Shown piece after piece: positions 1 through 8,353 of a stretch of 64,000 bases of DNA. Positions within the stretch are counted from its first letter, which is position 1, and each line of letters starts with the position of its first letter. The notes below the pieces were generated by a model, which was not told where the DNA came from, made no database searches, and worked only from the letters and a program-made list of their open reading frames with translations. The position numbers were made by a program, and so were the translations under genes. This stretch comes from Chitinophaga sp. sic0106 (GTDB taxonomy: Bacteria > Bacteroidota > Bacteroidia > Chitinophagales > Chitinophagaceae). The stretch lies in NCBI RefSeq assembly GCF_019219075.1, contig NZ_JAHUWJ010000007.1:1-64000 (forward strand). The letters run 5' to 3'.

Positions 1-148
1 AAAAAGGCGCATGGCTATGGAAGTCAGGGATCTGGCAATTGCTCAAATCGTTGTCTTATGTGGCGGAAATCCTGATATTTACTTCAAAACATAAAGAAAT
101 GGTCGGAATTTCTTCCGACCATGACTAGCCTTCGCCCCGCTTTAAATT

Positions 149-191
149 CCGGGAAAGAAAAAGGCGCCGGTGGCGCCTTTTTCTTTCCCGG
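149..191. terminator. Perfect 20-bp hairpin, likely terminator
   Basis: The arms 149-168 and 172-191 are perfect inverted repeats around a 3-nt loop (GGT). The stem has a GC-rich top (GGCGCC) and an internal A5/T5 tract, so it could terminate transcription in either direction. It separates whatever lies upstream from the UbiD gene. Confidence 0.7.
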
Positions 192-224
192 TAAGTGAAC
201 AGGTTATTATTAGCAAAATTGCTC

Positions 225-232
225 TAATTTTG
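225..232 (+). promoter_or_regulatory. Candidate -7 box (TAATTTTG) of the UbiD gene
   Basis: TAATTTTG matches the Bacteroidota -7 consensus TAnnTTTG exactly and ends 26 nt before the start codon. No convincing -33 TTG box is visible, so this is a motif match only. Confidence 0.4.
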
Positions 233-258
233 GCCGGATTCAATCTAAGAACGACAAA

Positions 259-2097
259 ATGGGGTATAATAGCTTACAAGACTGCATCAATGATCTGGAA
301 CGGCACGGGCATCTGATCCGTATTAAACAGGAAGTAGATCCTTACCTGGAAATGGCTTCCATACATCTACGGGTATACGAACATGGCGGACCGGCACTGC
401 TTTTTGAAAATATAAAAGGCAGCAAATTCCCTGCGGTATCCAATCTTTTTGGTACCCTGGACCGCTCCAAATTCATGTTCAGAGATACGCTGGAAAAGAT
501 CAAAACACTTGTAGATATTAAGGGCGACCCGATAAAAGCTATCAAACATCCGTTCCGCTACCTCAACGTAGCTGCTACGGCTATTTCGGCATTGCCCATG
601 AAAACGGGCAAAAACGCGCCTATCTCCTACGGCCGCACCAAGATCAGCGAACTACCTCAAATCGTTAACTGGCCTATGGATGGCGGGCCATTTGTGACCA
701 TGCCACAGGTGTATACCGAAGATGCAGACAAGCCGGGCATCATGAATGCCAACCTCGGCATGTACCGTATTCAGCTGGCCGGCAACGATTACATACAGGA
801 CCAGGAAATAGGGCTGCACTACCAGCTGCACCGCGGCATTGGCATCCATCAAACCAAGGCCAACGCCAAAGGGCAGCCACTGAAAGTAAGCATCTTTGTG
901 GGCGGACCTCCCTCCCATCCGTTGTCGGCCGTAATGCCGCTGCCGGAAGGATTGTCGGAGATGACGTTTGCCGGCGCGCTGGGCAACCGCCGCTTCCGAT
1001 ACTTCTATGATGACGAGGGTTACTGCATTTCAGCGGACGCCGACTTCGTGATTACCGGTACCGTAATGCCGCACGAGAACAAGCCGGAAGGCCCCTTCGG
1101 CGATCACCTGGGGTATTATAGTCTCACCCACCCCTTCCCACTCATGAAAGTGAGCAGGGTATATCACAAAAAGAATCCTACCTGGTCATTTACAGTGGTG
1201 GGGCGCCCTCCGCAGGAAGATACCAGCTTTGGTGCGCTGATCCATGAAATCACCGGCAACGCCATACCACAGGAAATTCCAGGGGTGCAGGAAATCCACG
1301 CTGTGGATGCCGCAGGCGTACACCCCCTGCTGTTTGCCATCGGCAGCGAGCGATATACGCCGTATCTGAAGGAACGTAAACCACAGGAAATACTCACCAT
1401 CGCCAATCATATCCTCGGCAGTAATCAACTGAGCCTGGCCAAATACCTGTTCATCTGCGCCAGGGAAGATGATCCTTCGCTGCATACCCACGATATCAGT
1501 AAATTCCTGGTGCATATGCTCGAACGCATTGACACCACCCGGGATCTGCACTTTTATACCAATACCACCATTGACACGCTGGATTATTCCGGCAGTGACC
1601 TCAATGCCGGCAGTAAGGTGGCCATTGCAGCTGCCGGAGAAAAGCGCAGGGAATTGTGGCAGGAAGTACCGTCGACTTTTAGCGTACCAAGGCCTTTCGG
1701 TGCTTTCAAACTGGCTATGCCGGGCGTACTCGCCCTGGATGCACCTGCTTATGGCAGTGAAGCTGAAGCGGGCGAACAGATTGCCATCCTCAACGATCAC
1801 CTGAAAAATGCGCCACTAAACGGATTGGCATTGATCGTCCTTTGTGATGATGCCGGCTTCACCGCGGCCACCATCAACAACTTTGTATGGGTTACGTTTA
1901 CACGCAGTAACCCGTCACATGATATACACGGCATCAACGCCTTTATCCGCCATAAACACTGGGGTTGTAAAGGGCCACTGATTATTGATGCACGAATCAA
2001 GCCGCATCACGCGCCGCCACTCATCCTGGACCCTGCTGTGGAAGCCAGGGTGGATGATATGGGAAAGAAAGGCGGGGTGCTGCATGGGATCATATAG
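259..2097 (+). CDS. ubiD: UbiD family decarboxylase
   Basis: This 612-residue protein matches the UbiD family of prenylated-FMN-dependent decarboxylases, which remove or add a carboxylate on aromatic or unsaturated acids; some members act in ubiquinone or menaquinone synthesis. The hallmark segment EGPFGDHLGYY lies at about residues 277-287 and contains the acidic residues that act with prFMN. The protein is longer than E. coli UbiD (about 490 residues), as in the longer branch found in many Bacteroidota. The cytosolic substrate cannot be read from sequence. No UbiX prenyltransferase gene is adjacent. The gene stands alone, has its own promoter-like box, and converges on the leftward sulfur operon with a hairpin in between. 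Confidence 0.9.
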   Translation: MGYNSLQDCINDLERHGHLIRIKQEVDPYLEMASIHLRVYEHGGPALLFENIKGSKFPAVSNLFGTLDRSKFMFRDTLEKIKTLVDIKGDPIKAIKHPFRYLNVAATAISALPMKTGKNAPISYGRTKISELPQIVNWPMDGGPFVTMPQVYTEDADKPGIMNANLGMYRIQLAGNDYIQDQEIGLHYQLHRGIGIHQTKANAKGQPLKVSIFVGGPPSHPLSAVMPLPEGLSEMTFAGALGNRRFRYFYDDEGYCISADADFVITGTVMPHENKPEGPFGDHLGYYSLTHPFPLMKVSRVYHKKNPTWSFTVVGRPPQEDTSFGALIHEITGNAIPQEIPGVQEIHAVDAAGVHPLLFAIGSERYTPYLKERKPQEILTIANHILGSNQLSLAKYLFICAREDDPSLHTHDISKFLVHMLERIDTTRDLHFYTNTTIDTLDYSGSDLNAGSKVAIAAAGEKRRELWQEVPSTFSVPRPFGAFKLAMPGVLALDAPAYGSEAEAGEQIAILNDHLKNAPLNGLALIVLCDDAGFTAATINNFVWVTFTRSNPSHDIHGINAFIRHKHWGCKGPLIIDARIKPHHAPPLILDPAVEARVDDMGKKGGVLHGII

Positions 2098-2101
2098 CTC
2101 C

Positions 2102-2132
2102 TTTTGGAGGATGCCATTGGCATCCTCCAAAA
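2102..2132. terminator. Hairpin between convergent genes
   Basis: A perfect 14-bp inverted repeat (2102-2115 and 2119-2132, loop ATT) sits between the UbiD stop and the stop of the YeiH-like gene. The outer stem pairs are T4/A4, but no free T-run follows on either strand, so it is a less typical intrinsic terminator. Confidence 0.5.
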
Positions 2133-2143
2133 AGTTAAAATAC

Positions 2144-3511
2144 TTACTTAATATCCGGTATCGGAAATAAATACCCTCCAAACAAGATCCAGGCCCACAG
2201 CAGTGTCCACAGTACATTAAACGCCTGCGCGCCAATAAACGCAATCGCCGGGCGGCCACCTTCAATTTTCACCAGGTCCCCGAAACGGGCTTCCAGACCG
2301 ATAGACACGAATGCGAGCGCAAACCATATCGTTTGTAGACTCTTCAATATATCCTTTACCTGGCCAATGGTTTCGCCCGGCACGGCAAAGGAAAACAGCA
2401 GTGATGCCGCAATAAAGCCCAATACAAATTTCGGGAAGCGCTCCCATACAATACCCAATCCGGGAGATTTCGTTTGTTCGTTAGCGTTACCCTCTGCTTT
2501 TCCTCTGTAGCTCCACCAGATAGCAATAAAAAATGCGGCGATCCCTATCAGCACATTCTGAGAAAATTTGATGATCACTCCTGCTTTCACGGCGGCAGGG
2601 CCTACCAATTGCGCAGCGGCAGCCACAGATGCAGTAGTGTCCAGCGTACCTCCCAGCCAGGCACCGCCAATAATTTCAGGGATGTGAAACTCCCGTATCA
2701 GCCATGGCTGCAACACCAGCATTGGAATTGCTACCAGCAGCACCAACGTAGTGATATAGGAAAGTTTCTTTTTATCACCCTGGATAGCACCACTTGCCAC
2801 AATGGCTGCCGCCACGCCGCAAATGGAAACAGCGGACGCCAGGATCACGCCAAACTCATCATCTACCTTTAACTTCCTGCTGAACCAGAGGGCAAAAAAC
2901 CATACTGCCGCCACTACCAGCAACGACTGTATGATACCAGGTAACCCAGCTTTAATAATATCTGTAAAAAGAATACTGCTACCCAGAATCACTAACCCGG
3001 TTTTGATAAAAAACTCAGAACGGGCGGCCTTCTTCAGCCACTCCGGGGTAACGTTGATGTTGCCTAAAAAAAGGCCCAGCACGAGTGCGAATACCACGTA
3101 TTCGAGTCCGTAGTACGATAATGTTTTGTTACCGGCAATGATCAGCGAAATCACCGCCAGCAGGTACAACACCCCAAACCCTGCGATGTACTTGCTCATA
3201 TCGTCGCCCATCGATTTCACTGCAATAGCAGAAAGTACAAAAAAGATAACACCCGTAAGCACGATCAGCAACAGATTGGCGGGTGCCAGCACTTTGCCGG
3301 TCAGTTCCGCAGCATTGCTCCAGCCATATGCCGGCAAGGTAAATTTAAAGCCTGGCAACGCCAGTGCTATGCCAAGGATGGCGAGGATAATAAAGCCGCC
3401 GGTAAGTACTGCCCACCAGTCCTCGGTGAGACTTTCCAGCCATGATTTTTGTGGTGATACAATTGATAAAGGTTGTTGGCTCATCTGTAAGCGTGTATTA
3501 GAAATGATCAA
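2144..3511 (-). CDS. YeiH/UPF0324 family putative sulfate exporter
   Basis: A 455-residue polytopic inner-membrane protein with about 10-12 hydrophobic segments, matching the YeiH / UPF0324 family that databases name putative sulfate exporters. It is longer than E. coli YeiH (about 350 residues) because of N-terminal extra segments. The start codon overlaps the stop of the upstream FAD oxidoreductase gene by 4 bp, which implies translational coupling. It is the last gene of the sulfur operon. Given the sulfite dehydrogenase two genes upstream, export of sulfate or sulfite is a sensible role, but this rests on family name and context and not on a recognised substrate site. Confidence 0.85.
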   Translation of the reverse strand: MIISNTRLQMSQQPLSIVSPQKSWLESLTEDWWAVLTGGFIILAILGIALALPGFKFTLPAYGWSNAAELTGKVLAPANLLLIVLTGVIFFVLSAIAVKSMGDDMSKYIAGFGVLYLLAVISLIIAGNKTLSYYGLEYVVFALVLGLFLGNINVTPEWLKKAARSEFFIKTGLVILGSSILFTDIIKAGLPGIIQSLLVVAAVWFFALWFSRKLKVDDEFGVILASAVSICGVAAAIVASGAIQGDKKKLSYITTLVLLVAIPMLVLQPWLIREFHIPEIIGGAWLGGTLDTTASVAAAAQLVGPAAVKAGVIIKFSQNVLIGIAAFFIAIWWSYRGKAEGNANEQTKSPGLGIVWERFPKFVLGFIAASLLFSFAVPGETIGQVKDILKSLQTIWFALAFVSIGLEARFGDLVKIEGGRPAIAFIGAQAFNVLWTLLWAWILFGGYLFPIPDIK

Positions 3512-4944
3512 TGAATTACTTTAATATCTTTTAAGGCGCGCATGGCCGCATGATAGCCACACATGCCGTGTACACCGCCTCCCGGCGGCGTGGAAGCCGA
3601 ACAGAGGTAAATCCCTTTTGCGCTGGTGCGGTAGGGTGAACTGCTCAGCACAGGTCTGGTAAATAACTGGGAGATGTCGATGGCGCCGCCGTTAATATCT
3701 CCTCCTATATAGTTAGCATTATAGGTTTCCATTGCGGCAGCGTTCATCACATGCCTGCCAACAATGCGTTTTTTAAACCCCGGCGCAAAGCGCTCCACCT
3801 GGTTTTCAATGATACTGGTCATATCGGCGGTGTTGCCGTTAGGTACATGGCAATAACCCCAGGCCGTATGCTGCCCTTCGGGCGCGCGGGTACTATCAAA
3901 TAAACTTTGCTGTGCCAGCAGTACAAAGGGTTTTTCGGAGAGCTGCCCTTTCCAGGTGCCTGCCTCCGCAGCAGCAATCTCTTCATAGGTATTGCCGATA
4001 TGCACGGTGCCTGCGCGGCGACAATCGTCATTCACGAAAGGAATAGGGCCGTCCAGCGCCCAGTCCACCTTACATACACCCGGGCCATAACGGTAACGGC
4101 TCAACTTTTTTACATAACTCCCGCTCAGGCGCGTACCGGCCATCTGCACCAGTTGCCGTGGTGAAACGTCCAGCAGCAATAGCTTTGCAGGCGGCAGGTG
4201 CGACAAATCATCTACCGGCGAGTTGGTTTCGATGTCGCCACCAAAGGCGGTAAATAACGCTGCCATTGCGTTGGCAATACCCTGCGAGCCGCCTTTCACC
4301 AGCGGCCACCCCGCCACATGCCCGGCAGTACACAGCACCGTACCGATGGCAGCGCTGGAGAGGTAATTGAACGGCAGCATGGAATGCGCTGCCATGCCCG
4401 CCCAGAGGCCACGCGCCTGTTTGGTGCGGAATCGCTTTACAATTGCATCTGCGGACCGTAATGCCGTGAGCCCAAAGGCCGCCAGCTGCAACGGATGCTT
4501 GGGAAAATGCAGGGGACCCAGAATATCCGGGCCCAGGTCCTTCCAATTTTTCACCAACGAAGCAACCAACTGCGTGTAGGCGTCACCGTCAGTACCCAGT
4601 AAAGCGGCAGTATCTTCCACGGAACCCCGCAGCACCGCGGCGCTGCCATCATCAAAAGGATGGGCAGCAGCCACCGGCGGAAAAATGAGCTCCAGGCCGT
4701 AATCTTTCAGCTGCAACTGCTGAAAGAAAGGGGACATAATCAGCATGGGATGTATGGCGGAGCATACATCATGCTGAAAGCCCGGTAAGGTCAGTTCTTT
4801 GGTACGAGTACCACCGCCAACCGTATCCTTCGCTTCCAGCAGCAGCACCTGTAGTCCGTGCTGCTGCAAGGTGATAGCGGCTGCCAGCCCGTTAGGACCT
4901 GCACCCACTACTATGGCGTCATAATCATTCGTGCTCCTGCTCAT
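3508..4944 (-). CDS. CrtI/phytoene-dehydrogenase-like FAD-dependent oxidoreductase
   Basis: A 478-residue flavoprotein of the NAD(P)/FAD amine-oxidase/CrtI superfamily. The N-terminal Rossmann motif VVGAGPNGLAAA lies at about residues 12-23, with the ribose-binding Glu about 20 residues later in LLLEAKD, followed by a GGG motif. The C-terminal motif PGGGVHGMCGYHAA is the FAD-binding end seen in phytoene-desaturase-like proteins. No carotenoid genes surround it. It is sandwiched between a sulfite dehydrogenase and a YeiH exporter with 4-bp ATGA overlaps on both sides, so it is made together with them. The substrate is unknown; its place in a sulfur operon is odd for this family. Confidence 0.85.
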   Translation of the reverse strand: MSRSTNDYDAIVVGAGPNGLAAAITLQQHGLQVLLLEAKDTVGGGTRTKELTLPGFQHDVCSAIHPMLIMSPFFQQLQLKDYGLELIFPPVAAAHPFDDGSAAVLRGSVEDTAALLGTDGDAYTQLVASLVKNWKDLGPDILGPLHFPKHPLQLAAFGLTALRSADAIVKRFRTKQARGLWAGMAAHSMLPFNYLSSAAIGTVLCTAGHVAGWPLVKGGSQGIANAMAALFTAFGGDIETNSPVDDLSHLPPAKLLLLDVSPRQLVQMAGTRLSGSYVKKLSRYRYGPGVCKVDWALDGPIPFVNDDCRRAGTVHIGNTYEEIAAAEAGTWKGQLSEKPFVLLAQQSLFDSTRAPEGQHTAWGYCHVPNGNTADMTSIIENQVERFAPGFKKRIVGRHVMNAAAMETYNANYIGGDINGGAIDISQLFTRPVLSSSPYRTSAKGIYLCSASTPPGGGVHGMCGYHAAMRALKDIKVIH

Positions 4945-6152
4945 CTGAATTTCTCCGGTTTAAAAAGTACAGTCCCGTCGCGCTGGATGACCCAGGCAGT
5001 CACAGGGTTCAGGTGATACCCTCCCATATCTGTGCCACGCGCGTTCGTCAGCTGTTTAAGGGTGGGCTGGGTATAGCCCGTATCGTCCACTGCCCTGCTC
5101 ATAATTTCTGTGGTGTCACCGTTCCAGTGCCAGCCGTAGCGAAAAGCAGTGTGTGCCTTATCCAGCACCGGCTCCTGCAAAGTGGCTGCCTGCCAGTGTT
5201 TACCGGCATCTGTGCTGACTTCCACTTTGCTGATTTTCCCGCGGCCGCTCCAGGCAAGACCACGAATCTCTATCCATCCCTTTTCCACGGTTTGCGGATA
5301 GCTGGGATAGGTGATGATGGAACGGGCATCCATATCGAAACTGAACTGGCGAATCTTTCCACCCTTGATCGTTTCTGTGTATTTGGAAGTCTCCTCCCGG
5401 GTCATGAAAGGCTGGTCCGACAGTTCAATCCGCCTGATCCATTTCACGTTGGTATTGCCTTCCCATCCTGGTAAAAACAATCTTGCCGGGTAGCCTTGTT
5501 CAGGGCGGATGGCTTCTCCGTTTTGTGCGTAGGCGATCATGGCATCTTCCCAGCCCTTGCGTACTGGTATACTCCTCGTCATCACAGCAGCATCGGAGCC
5601 TTCGGCGAGGAACCAGGTGGCTTTGGGACTTACGCCCACCTCCCGGAAGAGGGTGCTGAGCATCACGCCCGTCCATTCGCTCTGGCTGGTGAGTCCGCAG
5701 ATTTCCTGCGGTGTCATGTTTGTTTTGCCAGACCTGAAATTGCCGGAGCATTCTATAAACGCGATGCGCGATAATGCCGGGAAACGCTTCAGATCTTTTA
5801 AAGTAAAAACCATAGGACGCTCCACCATACCATGTATCAGCAGTTCATACCTATTCGGATCGATGCGGGGCACGCCATTGTGACTCCTTTCAAAATGCAG
5901 GTCCGACGGGGTAATGATGCCGTAGAAGTCCTGCAAGGGCGAGCGGGCGGAGATATCGGAAGCCTTTTTTTGTGGTTGTTCGAAGGGCGACCTGGTGCCC
6001 ACCTTGCCTACGGGTGTACCCGGGACTTTCGTGGGGTCCTCCGGGGCGGCCTCCGGCATCCGCCGGGCCGAAAGGCCCGGCACTAAAGACCCTAACGCAG
6101 TAACTGCTGCGGCACGCAATAATGTTCTTCGCTTTATCTGATCTTCCTTCAT
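4941..6152 (-). CDS. Molybdopterin sulfite dehydrogenase (SoxC/SorA-like), Tat-exported
   Basis: A 403-residue member of the sulfite oxidase family, which oxidises sulfite to sulfate with a molybdopterin cofactor. A twin-arginine signal is visible near the N-terminus (KRRTLLRAAAVTALGSL), so the folded enzyme should reach the periplasm. The molybdenum-ligating cysteine is in IAFIECSGNFRSGK at about residue 135. The C-terminal Mo-co dimerisation domain (FDMDARSIITYP onward) is present. Next upstream is a c-type cytochrome, the usual electron acceptor, so the pair resembles SoxCD or SorAB. The gene overlaps the downstream FAD oxidoreductase by 4 bp. SoxC is the closest named relative, but no other sox genes are in the window. 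Confidence 0.9.
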   Translation of the reverse strand: MKEDQIKRRTLLRAAAVTALGSLVPGLSARRMPEAAPEDPTKVPGTPVGKVGTRSPFEQPQKKASDISARSPLQDFYGIITPSDLHFERSHNGVPRIDPNRYELLIHGMVERPMVFTLKDLKRFPALSRIAFIECSGNFRSGKTNMTPQEICGLTSQSEWTGVMLSTLFREVGVSPKATWFLAEGSDAAVMTRSIPVRKGWEDAMIAYAQNGEAIRPEQGYPARLFLPGWEGNTNVKWIRRIELSDQPFMTREETSKYTETIKGGKIRQFSFDMDARSIITYPSYPQTVEKGWIEIRGLAWSGRGKISKVEVSTDAGKHWQAATLQEPVLDKAHTAFRYGWHWNGDTTEIMSRAVDDTGYTQPTLKQLTNARGTDMGGYHLNPVTAWVIQRDGTVLFKPEKFR

Positions 6153-6169
6153 TCATTACTGTTTTTAAA

Positions 6170-6724
6170 TCACCTTACCTCATTGCCGCCGCGGCGGTCG
6201 TCGTTGACATACCATTTACGGGCAGGCATCACAATACCTGGCAGGGTACGTGCGCTGATCACCCTATTACTGTCGATCAGCTGATTGCTGTACAACAGAA
6301 AAGCGGTGAGGTGATACACCTCCTCATTACTCAGTGAGCCGGGTGCGTTAAAAGGCATGGCCCTGCGGATGTAATCGTACAGCGTGGTAGCATACGGCCA
6401 GTAGTTACCAATAGCCCTGGTATGCGTAGTATCATCAGGAGTAGCCACCAGCCTGTATTGTGGCACTTCTGTACCGGTAGGACCATGGCAGGGTGCGCAT
6501 TTAGCAATAAACAGCGCCCTGCCTTCGGCTACATGGCCCGTGCCCGGTGGCAGTCCTTTTCCATCCGGTGCAATAGAGATGTTGACGGCATCAATTTCGT
6601 GCTGTGTGGCAGGCCTGCCAATGCCAAAGCGCTCCGGTGAACGGTTGCAGCTTATGACCATGACTAACAGGCATGTCCACACGCTAATATTTTCCCGCCT
6701 GTAGTTTACCTGGTTCCAGCGCAT
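6170..6724 (-). CDS. c-type cytochrome lipoprotein, electron acceptor of the sulfite dehydrogenase
   Basis: A 184-residue monohaem cytochrome c. The haem-binding motif CAPCH is at residues 76-80 and the likely distal Met ligand is in RAMPFNAP at about residue 123. The N-terminus has a short hydrophobic stretch ending in VMVISC, which suggests a lipoprotein. The gene lies 17 nt upstream of the sulfite dehydrogenase and its start overlaps the end of the DoxX-like gene by 41 nt, so the operon is compact. By analogy with SorB and SoxD it should take electrons from sulfite oxidation; this is inferred from position. Confidence 0.85.
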   Translation of the reverse strand: MRWNQVNYRRENISVWTCLLVMVISCNRSPERFGIGRPATQHEIDAVNISIAPDGKGLPPGTGHVAEGRALFIAKCAPCHGPTGTEVPQYRLVATPDDTTHTRAIGNYWPYATTLYDYIRRAMPFNAPGSLSNEEVYHLTAFLLYSNQLIDSNRVISARTLPGIVMPARKWYVNDDRRGGNEVR

Positions 6725-8333
6725 AATGTTTGTCTACCCGATCCAATACCACATAGATGCGATTTTTCTTTTCATCTGTGCCGGTGAGGATGATGTGATT
6801 ACCATCAGTGGTGTTGTATTGTACCACAAACCGATTTCGTTTTTCATTTTTCTTTGCCGCGGCGTAATCGCGGGCACGGCGTGCAGAAAGTGCGATGGGC
6901 TCAATTTGCAGCGCTTCATCCCTGATGTTTTTCTGCGCAGCAGCAGGTATCCAGTCCTCCTGTTTTTCAGCAGGTTTTTCCTGCTCCGCTTCCACACCAA
7001 AGTTGGCAGCAGTGCCACCATCGCCACCTACACCGGCCGTTCTGTTTCTACGATCGGGAACAGCCTTGTATTTATCTTCGAGGTAGAGGGTATGATTGGT
7101 TTCATCTGCGAAGTAGTGGAAGGCACGTTGTCCGCCGGCAACACCGGTAATTTCAAATGTCCTGTTTACATCCCGCTGCGGATCTCCGCCACCATTCGAC
7201 AAATCCAGGGGATGTGGCTTGTTGACCCGGTAGGTAAAAGTGGACCAGTTTTCGAAAGTAGCTTCCTGCCAGCGAACGGTATCCAGTGGGTTAAAAGGAA
7301 TCACCTGATCATTGATCCGGAATTCCGTCACATTATAATTACCCCGCAGTTCCTTCACACCTGCTACTGCAGGCTGTTTATACGGGTCATATAAAAAATT
7401 GATTAACTGGAGATAGAAAAGCACGCCCAGGAAAAGGAAGATCGTAAGGGATTTAAGGCTCACCCGCAGCACCAGCCCCGCCCTGTTCAGCGTGGGATAG
7501 TAATGAACAGGAACCGTAAATTTCTCCTGTATCAGCAGGCGGTAAATTTTAGGCACATCATTCACCAGCAGGAATGCGGCCAGCAGTACGAAATAGCTGC
7601 TGTACACGTGTACACCGCCATCATATGCAAAATTCACATACACAATATCTCCCAGTGCCGCCAGCAATAAGATAGACCCCAGGGTAGTAGTTTTACGGAA
7701 AAACAATAATGAACCTGCTGCCACCTCCACTACTCCTGCAAACACCTGATACCAGGGCACAATCCCGATGGATAGCCAGTAGATCTTTTGTGCAGTGAAG
7801 TCGCCGAAGTTCGTATTCAGCACCCCAAAAGATGGATATGGCATCTGCAAAGGCAACAGCTTTGTGAATCCAAAACCGATAATACCAATGCCTGCACGGT
7901 AGCGTACCACCACGCGCAGCCAGTAGTACAGCGTGTAGTATTCCGCCCGTTCTGTTTTACGCGTTTTCACAATGGCAGTCCAGAGCAGGCCGCCGGCCGT
8001 GGCGATCAGCAAGGTCGTAATCCAGTTGGCATAGCCCAGTAAGCTGGTACCCAATATGGTATTACCAAAGAAGTTGATGCCGGAGCCAAAACGCGCGATG
8101 TCGTACAGATCGCGGTAATTCAGCTGCAGCCAGTTGAGCCCAAACAGTTGCGCATACCATTCCGGTGTATTAGGAATAGAAATAGCGATGAAGAAGAGGA
8201 AGGCTATACGAAATAAAATCTTCTCGTAGCCTTTCCAGTCCCGTTTTACAGCCGGTGCCTGGCCTGTATGTACAGCTGCCTTAGCGCTATCAGCTACGTT
8301 GGCATCCTGCACACTAATTTCTGATATCGACAT
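6684..8333 (-). CDS. DoxX-like membrane protein with C-terminal extracytoplasmic domain (paralogue A)
   Basis: A 549-residue protein with a polytopic N-terminal half (residues about 35-300, several hydrophobic segments) resembling the DoxX/TQO family, and a soluble C-terminal half. Members of the wider family include DoxD of thiosulfate:quinone oxidoreductase. The next gene upstream encodes a clear paralogue; shared features include the LRVxVRYR segment, the FPLQ/LPLQ-PYPS loop and a DPYxxP start of the soluble domain. This copy has an extra N-terminal extension of about 30 residues and a longer linker near residue 440. The function is not established. In this operon a role in quinone-linked sulfur oxidation or sulfur-compound handling is plausible. 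Confidence 0.7.
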   Translation of the reverse strand: MSISEISVQDANVADSAKAAVHTGQAPAVKRDWKGYEKILFRIAFLFFIAISIPNTPEWYAQLFGLNWLQLNYRDLYDIARFGSGINFFGNTILGTSLLGYANWITTLLIATAGGLLWTAIVKTRKTERAEYYTLYYWLRVVVRYRAGIGIIGFGFTKLLPLQMPYPSFGVLNTNFGDFTAQKIYWLSIGIVPWYQVFAGVVEVAAGSLLFFRKTTTLGSILLLAALGDIVYVNFAYDGGVHVYSSYFVLLAAFLLVNDVPKIYRLLIQEKFTVPVHYYPTLNRAGLVLRVSLKSLTIFLFLGVLFYLQLINFLYDPYKQPAVAGVKELRGNYNVTEFRINDQVIPFNPLDTVRWQEATFENWSTFTYRVNKPHPLDLSNGGGDPQRDVNRTFEITGVAGGQRAFHYFADETNHTLYLEDKYKAVPDRRNRTAGVGGDGGTAANFGVEAEQEKPAEKQEDWIPAAAQKNIRDEALQIEPIALSARRARDYAAAKKNEKRNRFVVQYNTTDGNHIILTGTDEKKNRIYVVLDRVDKHYALEPGKLQAGKY

Positions 8334-8353
8334 ACAAAAATATTTTTAGCCGT

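Larger units (their letters stand above)
1..258. other. Intergenic region, possible 3' end of an upstream gene
   Basis: No complete gene is seen here. Two rightward frames are open from the window edge, one closing at 94 and one at 126, so the tail of an upstream gene may be present, but I cannot tell which frame is real. A perfect 10-bp hairpin lies at 99-122 (arms ATGGTCGGAA and TTCCGACCAT, loop TTTC) with no T-run after it. A stronger hairpin and a promoter-like box follow and are listed separately. Confidence 0.4.

Noticed and set aside
1186..1800. A 204-codon leftward frame within the UbiD gene
   Set aside because: It is a shadow of the UbiD coding sequence, with no independent signal.
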